A stretch of DNA of 64,000 bases from an uncultured Slackia sp. (lineage in GTDB: Bacteria; Actinomycetota; Coriobacteriia; Coriobacteriales; Eggerthellaceae): NCBI GenBank assembly GCA_934661005.1, contig CAKUIK010000001.1:62001-126000 (forward strand). The letters run 5' to 3'. The notes below the pieces were generated by a model, which ran no database searches, had not been told where the DNA came from, and was given only the letters and a program-made list of their open reading frames with translations. The stretch's first letter is position 1. The number at the start of each line of letters is the position of its first letter. Positions 16,906 through 25,133 of this stretch are shown here, in pieces. Position numbers and translations under genes: made by a program.

Positions 16906-19008
16906 TTAAATGGCGCAGGCCGCAACATAGCCAGCCTTGGTCGCGTCAGCAATACGATGAGGCTCGTCGGCATCGCCAACCAGATACACTTCGTCGCAAA
17001 TGCCCTTCAGGGAATCGGCCAGGGCATGGTTCGGCTTGAAGCCCAAGGTAATAGCAACGGTTTTCGCAGGAACGAAAATTTCGGTCTGGTTGCCTTCCTT
17101 GTCGGTCTGAACAGCCTTAACGCCCTTATCGGTAATTTCGGTCACCTTGGTGAGCGCATGCATTTCGATGTTCTCGGCCTTTTTGAAGCCGTTGATCAAA
17201 CCGAAGCGATCGGAGCCGCCCACGTCGTAGCCAATCTTTTTCTTCTCTTCGATAATGGTGGCCTGGCGCCCGGTCTCCATGCACAGGTGGCCCAGCTCGC
17301 AACCCGGCAAGCCGCCGCCGATGATGGCGACCTCTCGACTCACAGGCCAATTCATGGCCGTGGTTGCCCAACGAGCAAAGCTCGGGGTGTAGTGCATCTT
17401 CACCACGTTGGTCGCGCCCCACCACATGAAGTTGTTGAACGCGCTCTTGGTGTGGGGCGTATTGCCGTTAAGCATTTCAAGCAAGTCATGGGACTGAAGC
17501 ACATTGGCATTGTCCACGCCGGGCACATCAAGCGTCATAACGTCGCCGCCGATTGCGACAATAACGGCATCGGGCTTAGCCGCCTTGACCACGGAAGCGT
17601 CGACCGGAGTTTTCAGGTGGACCTTGATTTCAGGATGCGATTTCACCAGGTTGTTCATGTAGTCGAGATAGCGCTCGTGATAGGGGCTGAAAATCGAAGA
17701 CATCTTCACGCAGCCGCCCAGACGGGGACCCGCCTCGTAAAGATCGACCTCGTGGCCACGCTCGACGGCGCACACGGCGGCATTAATGCCGGCCGGGCCG
17801 GAGCCCACAACCATCACGCGCTTTTTCTTCTCGGCTTTCGGGTACATCTCATGGTCGAGCTCTGCGCCCAAATGGGGGTTCACGCCGCAGTAGTTCATCG
17901 GTTTGCCCTGGCTCACCACGTCATCGAGGCAGCGGCAGCATACGATGCATTTGCGCATATCGCAGGTGCGATCTTCCATGACCTTTCGGGGAAGATCGGG
18001 GTCGGCGATGCTGTAGCGAAGGCCCGCGATCACATCGACCTTGCCAGCCTGGAGGGCTTGCTCCATAGCGGTAGGATCGGTGTTGCGGTAGCCCTGAGCC
18101 ACGGGCTTTTTAGCGACAGACTTGATTTTTTGAGAGATCCACGTCCAGTGGCAATCCTCGATGACCTTCGTGGTCAGAGGCTCGCTCGTCTCATGCCAAC
18201 CCACGGCCAAATCGTGCAAGTCGGCGCCAGCCTCTTCAAGCATCGGCGCAATCTGCAGCGCTTCTTCCATGGAAAGGCCCTCGCCAGCCGAGCTCTTAAT
18301 GAAGTCGACCGGGCTCCAGCGCACAACAATGGGGAAGTCGGGGCCCAAGGCCTCGCGCACGCCTGCGATAACCTCGCATGCGAAACGGGCGCGATTCTCG
18401 ACGCTTCCGCCATATTCGTCGGTACGGTTATTCGTCGCCTTCGCCATGAAGCGGCTCATGATGCCGCCAACGCCCGCCATAACCTCGATGGCATCGAAGC
18501 CGGCTTCCTTGATGACGCGAGCGCCATTGATGTATTGCTTCTGGAAGTCATGGATTTGCTCAATAGTCATGGCCTTGAAGCCGCTCATGAATTTCAGAAT
18601 GGCGATGTCGGAGGGGCCATACGCACTTTCGGGGAGCTCATCGGAGGGCTTCCAGTCATGCACGCAATACAGCTGGGCGCAAATAAGGCCATCGTGCTTA
18701 TGCACGGGATCGACCATATATTTCTTCAAATCGGGGATACACGTCTCGTCGTAGCACGAAGGCAGGGCGTGAATCATGGGATTGCTCGCTTCGAGCTCAT
18801 TGCGCTTCCAGGGAACAATGGTCTGAATAATCATGGCCGTTTGACCAGCAGCGCGCTCCTCAAGATAGTTCGCGAGGCGCTGGGTGGGACGATTATCCGG
18901 CGTGACATAGCCCAAACCAGGAGACATCGACGTGGTAATCATGCGGTTCTTCAGCGTAACGCCATTGACCTTCAGCGGGGAGCCGAGGATTGGGTACTCT
19001 TTGCTCAT
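16906..19008 (-). CDS. Old-yellow-enzyme-type NADH:flavin oxidoreductase / 2-enoate reductase (BaiCD/FadH-like)
   Basis: 700 residues with the three-domain layout of 2,4-dienoyl-CoA and bile-acid enoate reductases. An FMN-binding TIM barrel covers 1-340 (SPLKVNGVTLKNRM at the start). A Cys cluster for a [4Fe-4S] centre follows near 340-365 (CDMRKCIVCCRC, then YC). A dinucleotide-binding domain comes after it (VMVVGSGPAGINAAVCAVERG, then IIGGGLPGCELG). The Cys cluster spacing is C-x4-C-x2-CC-R-C, slightly altered from the usual C-x2-C-x3-C. It is predicted to reduce an alpha,beta-unsaturated acid or its CoA ester. It is first in its unit, 60 nt after a perfect sigma-54 promoter. Confidence 0.9.
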   Translation of the reverse strand: MSKEYPILGSPLKVNGVTLKNRMITTSMSPGLGYVTPDNRPTQRLANYLEERAAGQTAMIIQTIVPWKRNELEASNPMIHALPSCYDETCIPDLKKYMVDPVHKHDGLICAQLYCVHDWKPSDELPESAYGPSDIAILKFMSGFKAMTIEQIHDFQKQYINGARVIKEAGFDAIEVMAGVGGIMSRFMAKATNNRTDEYGGSVENRARFACEVIAGVREALGPDFPIVVRWSPVDFIKSSAGEGLSMEEALQIAPMLEEAGADLHDLAVGWHETSEPLTTKVIEDCHWTWISQKIKSVAKKPVAQGYRNTDPTAMEQALQAGKVDVIAGLRYSIADPDLPRKVMEDRTCDMRKCIVCCRCLDDVVSQGKPMNYCGVNPHLGAELDHEMYPKAEKKKRVMVVGSGPAGINAAVCAVERGHEVDLYEAGPRLGGCVKMSSIFSPYHERYLDYMNNLVKSHPEIKVHLKTPVDASVVKAAKPDAVIVAIGGDVMTLDVPGVDNANVLQSHDLLEMLNGNTPHTKSAFNNFMWWGATNVVKMHYTPSFARWATTAMNWPVSREVAIIGGGLPGCELGHLCMETGRQATIIEEKKKIGYDVGGSDRFGLINGFKKAENIEMHALTKVTEITDKGVKAVQTDKEGNQTEIFVPAKTVAITLGFKPNHALADSLKGICDEVYLVGDADEPHRIADATKAGYVAACAI

Positions 19009-19067
19009 GCGCGAAACCCCTCTTTCTCATGTTTCATATATGCAACCACCTTGATACATAGGCACTG

Positions 19068-19083
19068 AGCAAAAAGCGTGCCA
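19068..19083 (-). promoter_or_regulatory. Sigma-54 (-24/-12) promoter of the enoate-reductase unit
   Basis: Minus strand TGGCACG (19083-19077), CTTT, TTGCT (19072-19068), a complete consensus match. Predicted initiation near 19057. About 65-85 bp upstream, CTGTCCG-N7-CGCACAG (19146-19166) is a possible activator-binding dyad (one mismatch). Confidence 0.87.
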
Positions 19084-19367
19084 AATGATTCGTGCCCAGC
19101 ATGGAGCGCTCGGTTGAAAAGCTGCAAAAGGAGCCTGGCGACGCCCTGTCCGTGAGCGTCGCACAGATAAGACAGCCGGCACGCGCCCCGTATCGCGAAC
19201 GCGAGCCAGCTCGCATTGAGCAAACATCGTGCCGAAGATTCGATTCTTCTTTCCAAAGCGCGCTTAGATTCAGGCATGGTTTTTGCTGCATCAGGGCTAA
19301 TGGAGAAATGATGTGCGCACGGAAGCATATCCGAAGCCAAACGATTCACGAGAGGGTGTGGCCTTCC

Positions 19368-20135
19368 ATGGCAAAGAAGACCGTCGATATCAGCATCGGG
19401 AAAAGCAAGTTCTCGCGAAACCAAACTACGGGAGGGTCGACGAGCGTTCAGCTCGATTGCGAAAACGGAAAACTCCCCTTCGATATCGCCATTGAACTCC
19501 CCGACGGCCGCGCACACGCCGTAGTGAGGCGAGGTCGCTCGCTGCCAATTCACCAAGAAGAGCTCTTCTCGACAGCTTCGTCATACCAAACGGCGATGGA
19601 GTTCCACGTCGTTTACGGAAATCGGCCCCTCGCAAAAGACTGCGAAAGCGTTGCTCGCATTCGGCTGCGAAACATCCGCTGGTCGGCGGCGGGGGTGCCG
19701 AAAGTCACGGTCAACTTCGACGTAGATAAAACGGGGCTGCTGACCATTGGGGTCAACAACCTCGATCGAAAAGACGAAGCCGTCGTTGAAACGAACGAAA
19801 TCCCCGAAGGGTTCAAAGAAACCGCGCAAGCGGCACAAAGCGGCAATGCCGAGTCGGACGCCGCCGAGCGTGCGCGCATTCACGAACTCGACGAGGCCCG
19901 CGATTTGCTGCGACGCCTCGATGACGAATACCACGTCTCTAAACGCGCCATGAAGTGGGGAGAGAAACGCGAATATAAACGCGTAAGAAAGAGCATCGCG
20001 AATATCGTGGCGAAGCCGCTCGCAAAAACAAGCGAAGCCGACATGGTGGAGCTTCGATGCGCCATGCAGGAGATGCGCGGTCAGAAGCGCGTGCTCGACC
20101 AGCGAAAAGCCCAGGTCGAAGGATGGTACGACTAG
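19368..20135 (+). CDS. Orphan Hsp70 (DnaK) substrate-binding-domain protein lacking the ATPase domain
   Basis: 255 residues from the ATG at 19368; a start near 19312 after GGAG is the alternative. Residues about 35-140 align in order with the DnaK beta-sandwich domain. FDIAIELPDG corresponds to [30 protein letters not shown] to the 'NTTIPT...ETFSTA' segment, and GVPKVTVNFDVDKTGLLTIG to '[19 protein letters not shown]'. The rest (about 165-255) is charged and helical like the DnaK lid. No nucleotide-binding domain precedes it. It may hold unfolded peptides or act as a DnaK cofactor; that is inference. It is transcribed away from the acyl-CoA cluster. Confidence 0.7.
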   Translation: MAKKTVDISIGKSKFSRNQTTGGSTSVQLDCENGKLPFDIAIELPDGRAHAVVRRGRSLPIHQEELFSTASSYQTAMEFHVVYGNRPLAKDCESVARIRLRNIRWSAAGVPKVTVNFDVDKTGLLTIGVNNLDRKDEAVVETNEIPEGFKETAQAAQSGNAESDAAERARIHELDEARDLLRRLDDEYHVSKRAMKWGEKREYKRVRKSIANIVAKPLAKTSEADMVELRCAMQEMRGQKRVLDQRKAQVEGWYD

Positions 20136-20266
20136 CACCCACCAATCGCCCCTCATTCTCACGAGCAAATAACAGGTTGCCTAAATTATCGCACGACCCA
20201 AGCGCGGGCACCGCCAAGCGCTAAAATGGGCAAGACACCCTGACCAAGAGAGAGGATGAGGGGATT

Positions 20267-21712
20267 ATGGCAGAAATGAAAGACGCGGCATTCCTTGCCG
20301 AAGCCGACAGCTGGATCGACGCCCACTGGGAAGAGATCGTCGAGGAAATCGGAAAGCTCGTCGCCGTGCCGAGCGTGGTCGATTTCGACGTCGCCACGCC
20401 CGAACACCCCAGCGGCCCCGATGCGCATGCCGGCATGACGGCGGCGCTCGATTTGGCTTCCCGCCTGGGCTTTCCCACGACTGACGAAGCCGGAGAAATC
20501 GGCTGGGCCGACCTTGAGGGCGAAAGCGAAACCCAGCTTGGCATGATTTGCCACGCCGACGTCGTTGTGCCGGGCGTCGGCTGGACGAGCGACCCGTGGA
20601 CCATGCAGCGCCGCGACGGCTTCCTTATCGGCCGCGGCGTGCTCGACGACAAAGGCCCGCTTGTCGTTTCGCTGTATGCCATGAAGTTCTTCGCCGAGCG
20701 CTGCGAGGCCGAAGGCAAGAAGCTCCCCTACACCATTCGCATGCTTGTGGGCACCAACGAGGAAACCGGAACCATGAAAGACGTGGGCTATTACCTCGCC
20801 CACCACAAGGCTCCCGCGTTCCTGTTCACGTCCGACGCCGAATTCTCGGTGTGCTACGGCGAAAAGGGCGGCTTCGACGGCCTCATTACGTCGAAAAAGC
20901 TCGAAGGCGGCAATATCGTCGACTTCACCACGGGCGACGCGGCCACCAACGCCGTTCCCAGCCAGGCGACCCTCGTCGTGAAGGCGAACGCCGCCGAGCT
21001 GCCCGCGCCCGCCGGCTTCGAAGTGACCGACGCTGGCGATGGATGCGCCAAGATCGTCGCCACGGGCAAGGGCGGCCATGCATCGCTGCCCGAGGGCACG
21101 ATCAACGCCATCGGCATGCTCGCACGCTACGCGCTTGAGCATGACCTCTGCAACGAAGACGAGGCCGAATTCCTGCGCCTCGCCGTGAAGATCATGGACT
21201 CCACCGACGGCAGCTCCATCGGCATCGACACGGCCGACGCCTACTTCGATCCGCTGACCTGCATCGCGGGCACCATCCATATGGTCGATGCCCACCTGGA
21301 GCTCACCATCGACATTCGCTACCCCACATCCACCACGAACGACGAACTCCAGGCAAAGATTGCCGTTATTGCTGCCGACTACCACGCGACCTGCGAGAAC
21401 ACGCTCACCTTGGTCCCGTTCCTCGTCGACCCGCAAAGCCCCGCAATTCAAATGCTCGCTTCTTCGTACCACGACGCCACCGGCCTTGACGGCGACCCGT
21501 TCACCATCGGCGGCGGCACCTACGCGCGCGAATTCCCATGCGCCGCGAGCTTCGGCCCCGAAGACCCGCACGACGAATACCCCGAGTGGGTCGGCCCCAT
21601 GCATGGCGCCGATGAGGGCATTTCCGAAGAAACGCTGCGCCGCGCCATGCGCACCTACATCCTGGCGATTAAGCGCCTGATGGAAATCGACCTGGAGTCT
21701 TTGGCCAAATAA
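20267..21712 (+). CDS. M20-family dipeptidase (PepV/Sapep-like)
   Basis: 481 residues; GAGGATGAGGGG lies upstream of the ATG. Metal-binding and catalytic motifs of the M20 family are visible: MICHADVVVPG (first His/Asp pair, ~90-100), GRGVLDDKGPLVV (bridging Asp and catalytic region) and GTNEETG (general base Glu and metal Glu). The C-terminal metal His is probably in GPMHGADEG. The lid insertion TGKGGHASLPEGTINAIG is typical of PepV. It is a cytosolic zinc dipeptidase releasing free amino acids, useful in an amino-acid-fermenting anaerobe. It stands alone with its own terminator. Confidence 0.9.
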   Translation: MAEMKDAAFLAEADSWIDAHWEEIVEEIGKLVAVPSVVDFDVATPEHPSGPDAHAGMTAALDLASRLGFPTTDEAGEIGWADLEGESETQLGMICHADVVVPGVGWTSDPWTMQRRDGFLIGRGVLDDKGPLVVSLYAMKFFAERCEAEGKKLPYTIRMLVGTNEETGTMKDVGYYLAHHKAPAFLFTSDAEFSVCYGEKGGFDGLITSKKLEGGNIVDFTTGDAATNAVPSQATLVVKANAAELPAPAGFEVTDAGDGCAKIVATGKGGHASLPEGTINAIGMLARYALEHDLCNEDEAEFLRLAVKIMDSTDGSSIGIDTADAYFDPLTCIAGTIHMVDAHLELTIDIRYPTSTTNDELQAKIAVIAADYHATCENTLTLVPFLVDPQSPAIQMLASSYHDATGLDGDPFTIGGGTYAREFPCAASFGPEDPHDEYPEWVGPMHGADEGISEETLRRAMRTYILAIKRLMEIDLESLAK

Positions 21713-21763
21713 GCTTCGCGCAGGACGAGAGGCCCCTAAGGGCTCTCTTGCCGCACGCAAACC

Positions 21764-21801
21764 CGCCCCGACGTCTCCCGCAGGCGCCGGGGCGATTTTT
21801 T
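21764..21801 (+). terminator. Intrinsic terminator after the M20 dipeptidase
   Basis: CGCCCCG (21764-21770) pairs with CGGGGCG (21788-21794), followed by ATTTTTT. Confidence 0.85.
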
Positions 21802-21906
21802 GCGGCAGATTCCGCGCCATCCCTCGCCTACCAAAGTCTGCACACGTCGCAAGACTGCGTTACAATAGATGCACTTTGTACCCCCTCTTGCATTTTAGGA
21901 GGCTCC

Positions 21907-22521
21907 GTGAAAAACGGGTTCACCCATAACCAAGCATGCAGCACCAGCTCACGCATAGCAAAGCTGGCCATCGTGTTTCTGCTTCTCACCTGCAGTGCCG
22001 CCCTTTTGAGTTCATGCGGCCATGAACCCGAAAAAGCCACGCCGCCCGAGCAAACCGAAACGCAAAGCTCCACCAAAGCCTCGACCGACGCGAGCAAAGA
22101 AGCCGACTCGAAGAACGAAGAAGACTCCGAAAAAGCCTCAGAGGACAAAGCCGACCAGGATGACTCCTCGAAAGAAGCCAAGCATCAGGGTGCATACGCC
22201 ATCGCCATTCGCAACGGCGGCGGCGCCGACGGCCTGGCAGGCGCGGCTCAAACGAAGCTTGTGGCTGCTGGCCTCACCGAAGAAAACCACACCTACGCGC
22301 TTGATTCATACGCAATCGCAGGAGGCCTCGCTCCGTCAACCGTCGTATATGTGAAAGGCACAGGCGATGACGCCGCCGACGTAAAGGCGGAAGCGGAAAA
22401 GGTCGTCTCCGCACTGGGACTCGGAAGCGTGCAAACCTTCGACGAAGCCACCGCGGGCGAGTCGATGGACAGCTTCGATATCTTCGTCATCGTCGGCAAA
22501 GACGCACTGGGCACGCTGTAG
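21907..22521 (+). CDS. Lipoprotein with LytR_C domain
   Basis: 204 residues from a GTG at 21907, with a perfect AGGAGG 4 nt upstream. A signal peptide (KLAIVFLLLTCSAALLSSC) ends in the lipobox LSSC, so it is an exported lipoprotein. An acidic/lysine-rich spacer full of Ser, Glu, Asp and Lys (about 45-95) is followed by a LytR_C domain (YAIAIRNGGGADGLAGAAQ to VIVGKDAL), the same C-terminal domain as in the LCP protein at 1559-3109. There is no LCP catalytic domain. A -10-like TACAAT lies at 21861-21866. Its role in the wall is unknown. Confidence 0.75.
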   Translation: MKNGFTHNQACSTSSRIAKLAIVFLLLTCSAALLSSCGHEPEKATPPEQTETQSSTKASTDASKEADSKNEEDSEKASEDKADQDDSSKEAKHQGAYAIAIRNGGGADGLAGAAQTKLVAAGLTEENHTYALDSYAIAGGLAPSTVVYVKGTGDDAADVKAEAEKVVSALGLGSVQTFDEATAGESMDSFDIFVIVGKDALGTL

Positions 22522-22543
22522 CAAGCGAAATATCAGCCGATGC

Positions 22544-22577
22544 AAAAGGGAGGCGCCGCAATAGGCACCTCCCTTTT
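22544..22577. terminator. Terminator between the lipoprotein and pbuX
   Basis: AAAGGGAGG-C-GCC pairs with GGC-A-CCTCCCTTT (one mismatch), with T tracts on both strands. It serves convergent genes. Confidence 0.85.
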
Positions 22578-22639
22578 TGGTTTTAACGATTTTCATTCGA
22601 CGGCCCCAACAAGGCCGCTTCCGTTTTAGCTGCGAATTT

Positions 22640-24094
22640 CTATCGCGACGTTGCCGCAGGCGCCTCTGGAGCACCCTTTTCGGCATCGCAGAATTCCGCA
22701 CATGCTTCGCTTTCTTCCTGGGCTTCCTTTTGATGCTCGGCCATGCCCTCTGCCTCGGCGCCATCGACCGAGATTTCTTTCGGCAGCACGAGATTCGCGA
22801 CAACCGCAACCAAGAACACCACGGCCACGCAATTATCGGCGAACACGTTCTGCAGCATTTCGGGCAGCAGGACGAAAATCTCAGACACCTGGGTGAAGCC
22901 AATGCCAATGGAAAGCGACAAGGCCGCAATAAGAATATTGCGCTGCGTAAAGCCGGCGCGCGCGATCATCTGAAAGCCGCTCACGATAATGTTGCCGAAC
23001 ATCATGATGGTACAGCCGCCAAGCACAGCATCGGGCAGCGAGGAAAACACGACGCTGATGACCGGCAAAAACGCCGCCAGAATCATGATTACGGCACCCG
23101 TGGCAATCGCGCGGCGATTCACGACCTTCGTCATGGCGACCAGGCCCACGTTTTGCGAGAAGCTCGTGATAGGCAGGCAGCCGAAGCACGCGGAAAGCGA
23201 GCTCACGAAGCCGTCGCACGCGATGGAACCCGAAAGCTCTTTCTCTCGCACGTCGCGCCCCAAGCCGACCATGGCAAGTGCCGAGGTGTCACCAATGGTC
23301 TCGGTCGCGGAAACCAAGAAGATGAGCGTAACCGCCAGAATGGCCGAGGGGTGGAATTCGGGAGCAAACGGCATGAACTCGGGAATGGAAACGGGCTTTG
23401 CTGAAGCGAACCCCGAAAAATCGACCATACCCATGAAAAGTGCTGCAACATAACCGATGACCAGACCAAACAGCACCGAAAGCTGCTTGGTTTTGCCCTT
23501 CGCCATAATCTGGAATACCAAGCACGAGATGAGAGCGATGCTGCCGAGCGCAATATTTTGCGGCGATCCAAAATCGGGCGAGCTCGAGCCGCCACCAAAC
23601 GATGCGGCACCAACCGAAAGCAGCGAAAAACCGATGGACGTGACTACCACAGCCGCCACGATGGGCGAAATGAGCCAACGCCAATACTTCGCGAACAAGC
23701 CCAGCACGCCTTCGATAATGCCGCCCACCATAATGGCGCCAATCGCCGCATTGAAGCCATAGGTCGCCGCAACGCCACACAGCACCGTGACGAAAGTAAA
23801 GCTAATGCCCATAACAATAGGCAACCCCGAGCCAATGCGGCCTGCGATGGGGAACAGCTGCACAAGCGTGCCAATGCCCGCAATGAGCATGGCGCTTTGC
23901 ACAAGCGAACCCGTTGTCGTGGAATCAAGGCCGGCAGCACCCGCAACAATAAGAATAGGCGCGAGGTTGGCAACGAACATGGCCAAGATGTGCTGCACGC
24001 CATAAGGAATTGCGCGCAACCAGGGAATCTTGCCGTCAAGACGGTAAAGATCGGTGTGATTGAAACCCTGAGCTGCGGTTTCTATTTTCGACAT
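22640..24094 (-). CDS. pbuX: Xanthine/uracil permease family transporter (NCS2), probably xanthine
   Basis: 484 residues from the ATG at 24094 (AAAGGACG 5 nt upstream). It has many hydrophobic segments and the NCS2 signature region SFSQNVGLVAMTKVVNRRA, which resembles the Q/N-rich motif of purine (PbuX/XanQ) rather than uracil carriers. VSATETIGDTSALA matches the conserved TM8 glutamate region. The C-terminus is an Ala/Glu-rich cytoplasmic tail. It probably imports xanthine with protons. It follows xpt, but a strong terminator sits between them. The symbol is assigned by context. Confidence 0.82.
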   Translation of the reverse strand: MSKIETAAQGFNHTDLYRLDGKIPWLRAIPYGVQHILAMFVANLAPILIVAGAAGLDSTTTGSLVQSAMLIAGIGTLVQLFPIAGRIGSGLPIVMGISFTFVTVLCGVAATYGFNAAIGAIMVGGIIEGVLGLFAKYWRWLISPIVAAVVVTSIGFSLLSVGAASFGGGSSSPDFGSPQNIALGSIALISCLVFQIMAKGKTKQLSVLFGLVIGYVAALFMGMVDFSGFASAKPVSIPEFMPFAPEFHPSAILAVTLIFLVSATETIGDTSALAMVGLGRDVREKELSGSIACDGFVSSLSACFGCLPITSFSQNVGLVAMTKVVNRRAIATGAVIMILAAFLPVISVVFSSLPDAVLGGCTIMMFGNIIVSGFQMIARAGFTQRNILIAALSLSIGIGFTQVSEIFVLLPEMLQNVFADNCVAVVFLVAVVANLVLPKEISVDGAEAEGMAEHQKEAQEESEACAEFCDAEKGAPEAPAATSR

Positions 24095-24130
24095 GGGGGC
24101 GTCCTTTATTCGCGTTTGGTTTTCCAACAA

Positions 24131-24166
24131 ACAAAAAAGGCTCGCTGCCGCATGCGGCAGCGAGCC
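24131..24166 (-). terminator. Terminator/attenuator between xpt and pbuX
   Basis: A perfect 28-nt palindrome (13-bp stem GGCTCGCTGCCGC with its complement, 24139-24166) is followed on the minus strand by TTTTTTG. It begins 17 nt after the xpt stop and ends about 37 nt before the pbuX ATG. Confidence 0.9.
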
Positions 24167-24183
24167 CCTCTCTTCAAAATGTT

Positions 24184-24816
24184 TTATGCTTCGCAGGTTT
24201 CCACGGTCAGCTCGTGGCTCGGCGCAGGTTCGCCGGCCTGGCGGAACGTAATCTGGCCCGTGGTGGGATCCATTGCGTCGACAATAGCGAGCGACTCCAA
24301 GTGGTAGCCGCGCTCGCGCAGGCTCGCGCCGCCGGGCTGGAAGCCTTTCTCAACCGCAATGCCAATGCCCTCGACCGTAGCGCCAGCCGCTTCGACAATC
24401 TCGAGCAGGCCATTGAGCGCGCAGCCGTTCGCCAAAAAGTCGTCAATGATGAGCACGTGGTCTTCGGGGCCAATGAACTTCTTGGACACAATAACGTCAA
24501 ACACCTTGCCATGCGTAAAGCTCTGGATGCGCGTGCGATACATCTCGCCATCAAGGTTAATAGATTGGGCCTTTTTCGCAAATACCACAGGGGCGTTGTC
24601 GAAATGACGAGCAGCCATGCAGGCAATTCCGATACCGGAAGCCTCAATGGTAAGAATTTTATTGATAGGGGCATCGGCGAACAGACGCTTGAATTCGGCG
24701 CCCATGGCATCAAGCAGCTCGATATCGATGCGGTGGTTCAAAAAACCGTCAACCTTCAAAACGCCTTCGGCTTTCACCACGCCGTCACGTTGGATGCGAT
24801 CTTCGAGAAGCTTCAC
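24184..24816 (-). CDS. xpt: Xanthine phosphoribosyltransferase
   Basis: 210 residues from a GTG at 24816. The type-I phosphoribosyltransferase PRPP loop is [14 protein letters not shown] (~125-138), and the family-specific N-terminus ([18 protein letters not shown]) and [12 protein letters not shown] match Xpt of Bacillus. It converts xanthine and PRPP to XMP for purine salvage. Its neighbour pbuX supplies the base. I looked for a purine riboswitch in the leader and did not find one; a palindrome over the likely -10 suggests protein control instead. Confidence 0.93.
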   Translation of the reverse strand: MKLLEDRIQRDGVVKAEGVLKVDGFLNHRIDIELLDAMGAEFKRLFADAPINKILTIEASGIGIACMAARHFDNAPVVFAKKAQSINLDGEMYRTRIQSFTHGKVFDVIVSKKFIGPEDHVLIIDDFLANGCALNGLLEIVEAAGATVEGIGIAVEKGFQPGGASLRERGYHLESLAIVDAMDPTTGQITFRQAGEPAPSHELTVETCEA

Positions 24817-25133
24817 GCCCTACCCTTTCTCTTGCGACGGGCGGCACGCCACCCACCGATTTGGCCATTACACGGTAGTGTAACAGCTAACCAGCAAAGA
24901 GTGATAAGCGAATCGCAGAAGCCAAAAAACAGCGCACACCCCCAGGCGGCAGCATTTTGCGCCCTCAACGCCAATACGTTCGCAAAAAAATGCACGATGT
25001 GCGTACCCTCTTTCTCCCGCGTACATTGCAATCTATCGAGATCGTCGCAAAAGGCCTGGTCAAGTTGTTAGGCTCTTTTGCTATATACCACCATGTCCGA
25101 ATAGGCTACGCACTTCGTGACATTTTTTGCATC
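24817..25133. promoter_or_regulatory. xpt promoter/operator region
   Basis: The noncoding gap between pstA and xpt contains the perfect dyad TTACAC-GGTA-GTGTAA (24868-24883). Its minus-strand reading includes a -10-like TACACT, so a repressor bound here would block xpt. A poor TTATCA lies 19 bp further upstream. The rest of the gap shows no coding or structured element I can support. Confidence 0.5.

Noticed and set aside
16957..19068. ~700-codon open frame opposite the enoate reductase
   Set aside because: Antisense shadow of a gene whose domains and motifs are complete.
24817..25000. Purine riboswitch upstream of xpt
   Set aside because: The conserved junction sequences of the purine aptamer are not visible in the leader.
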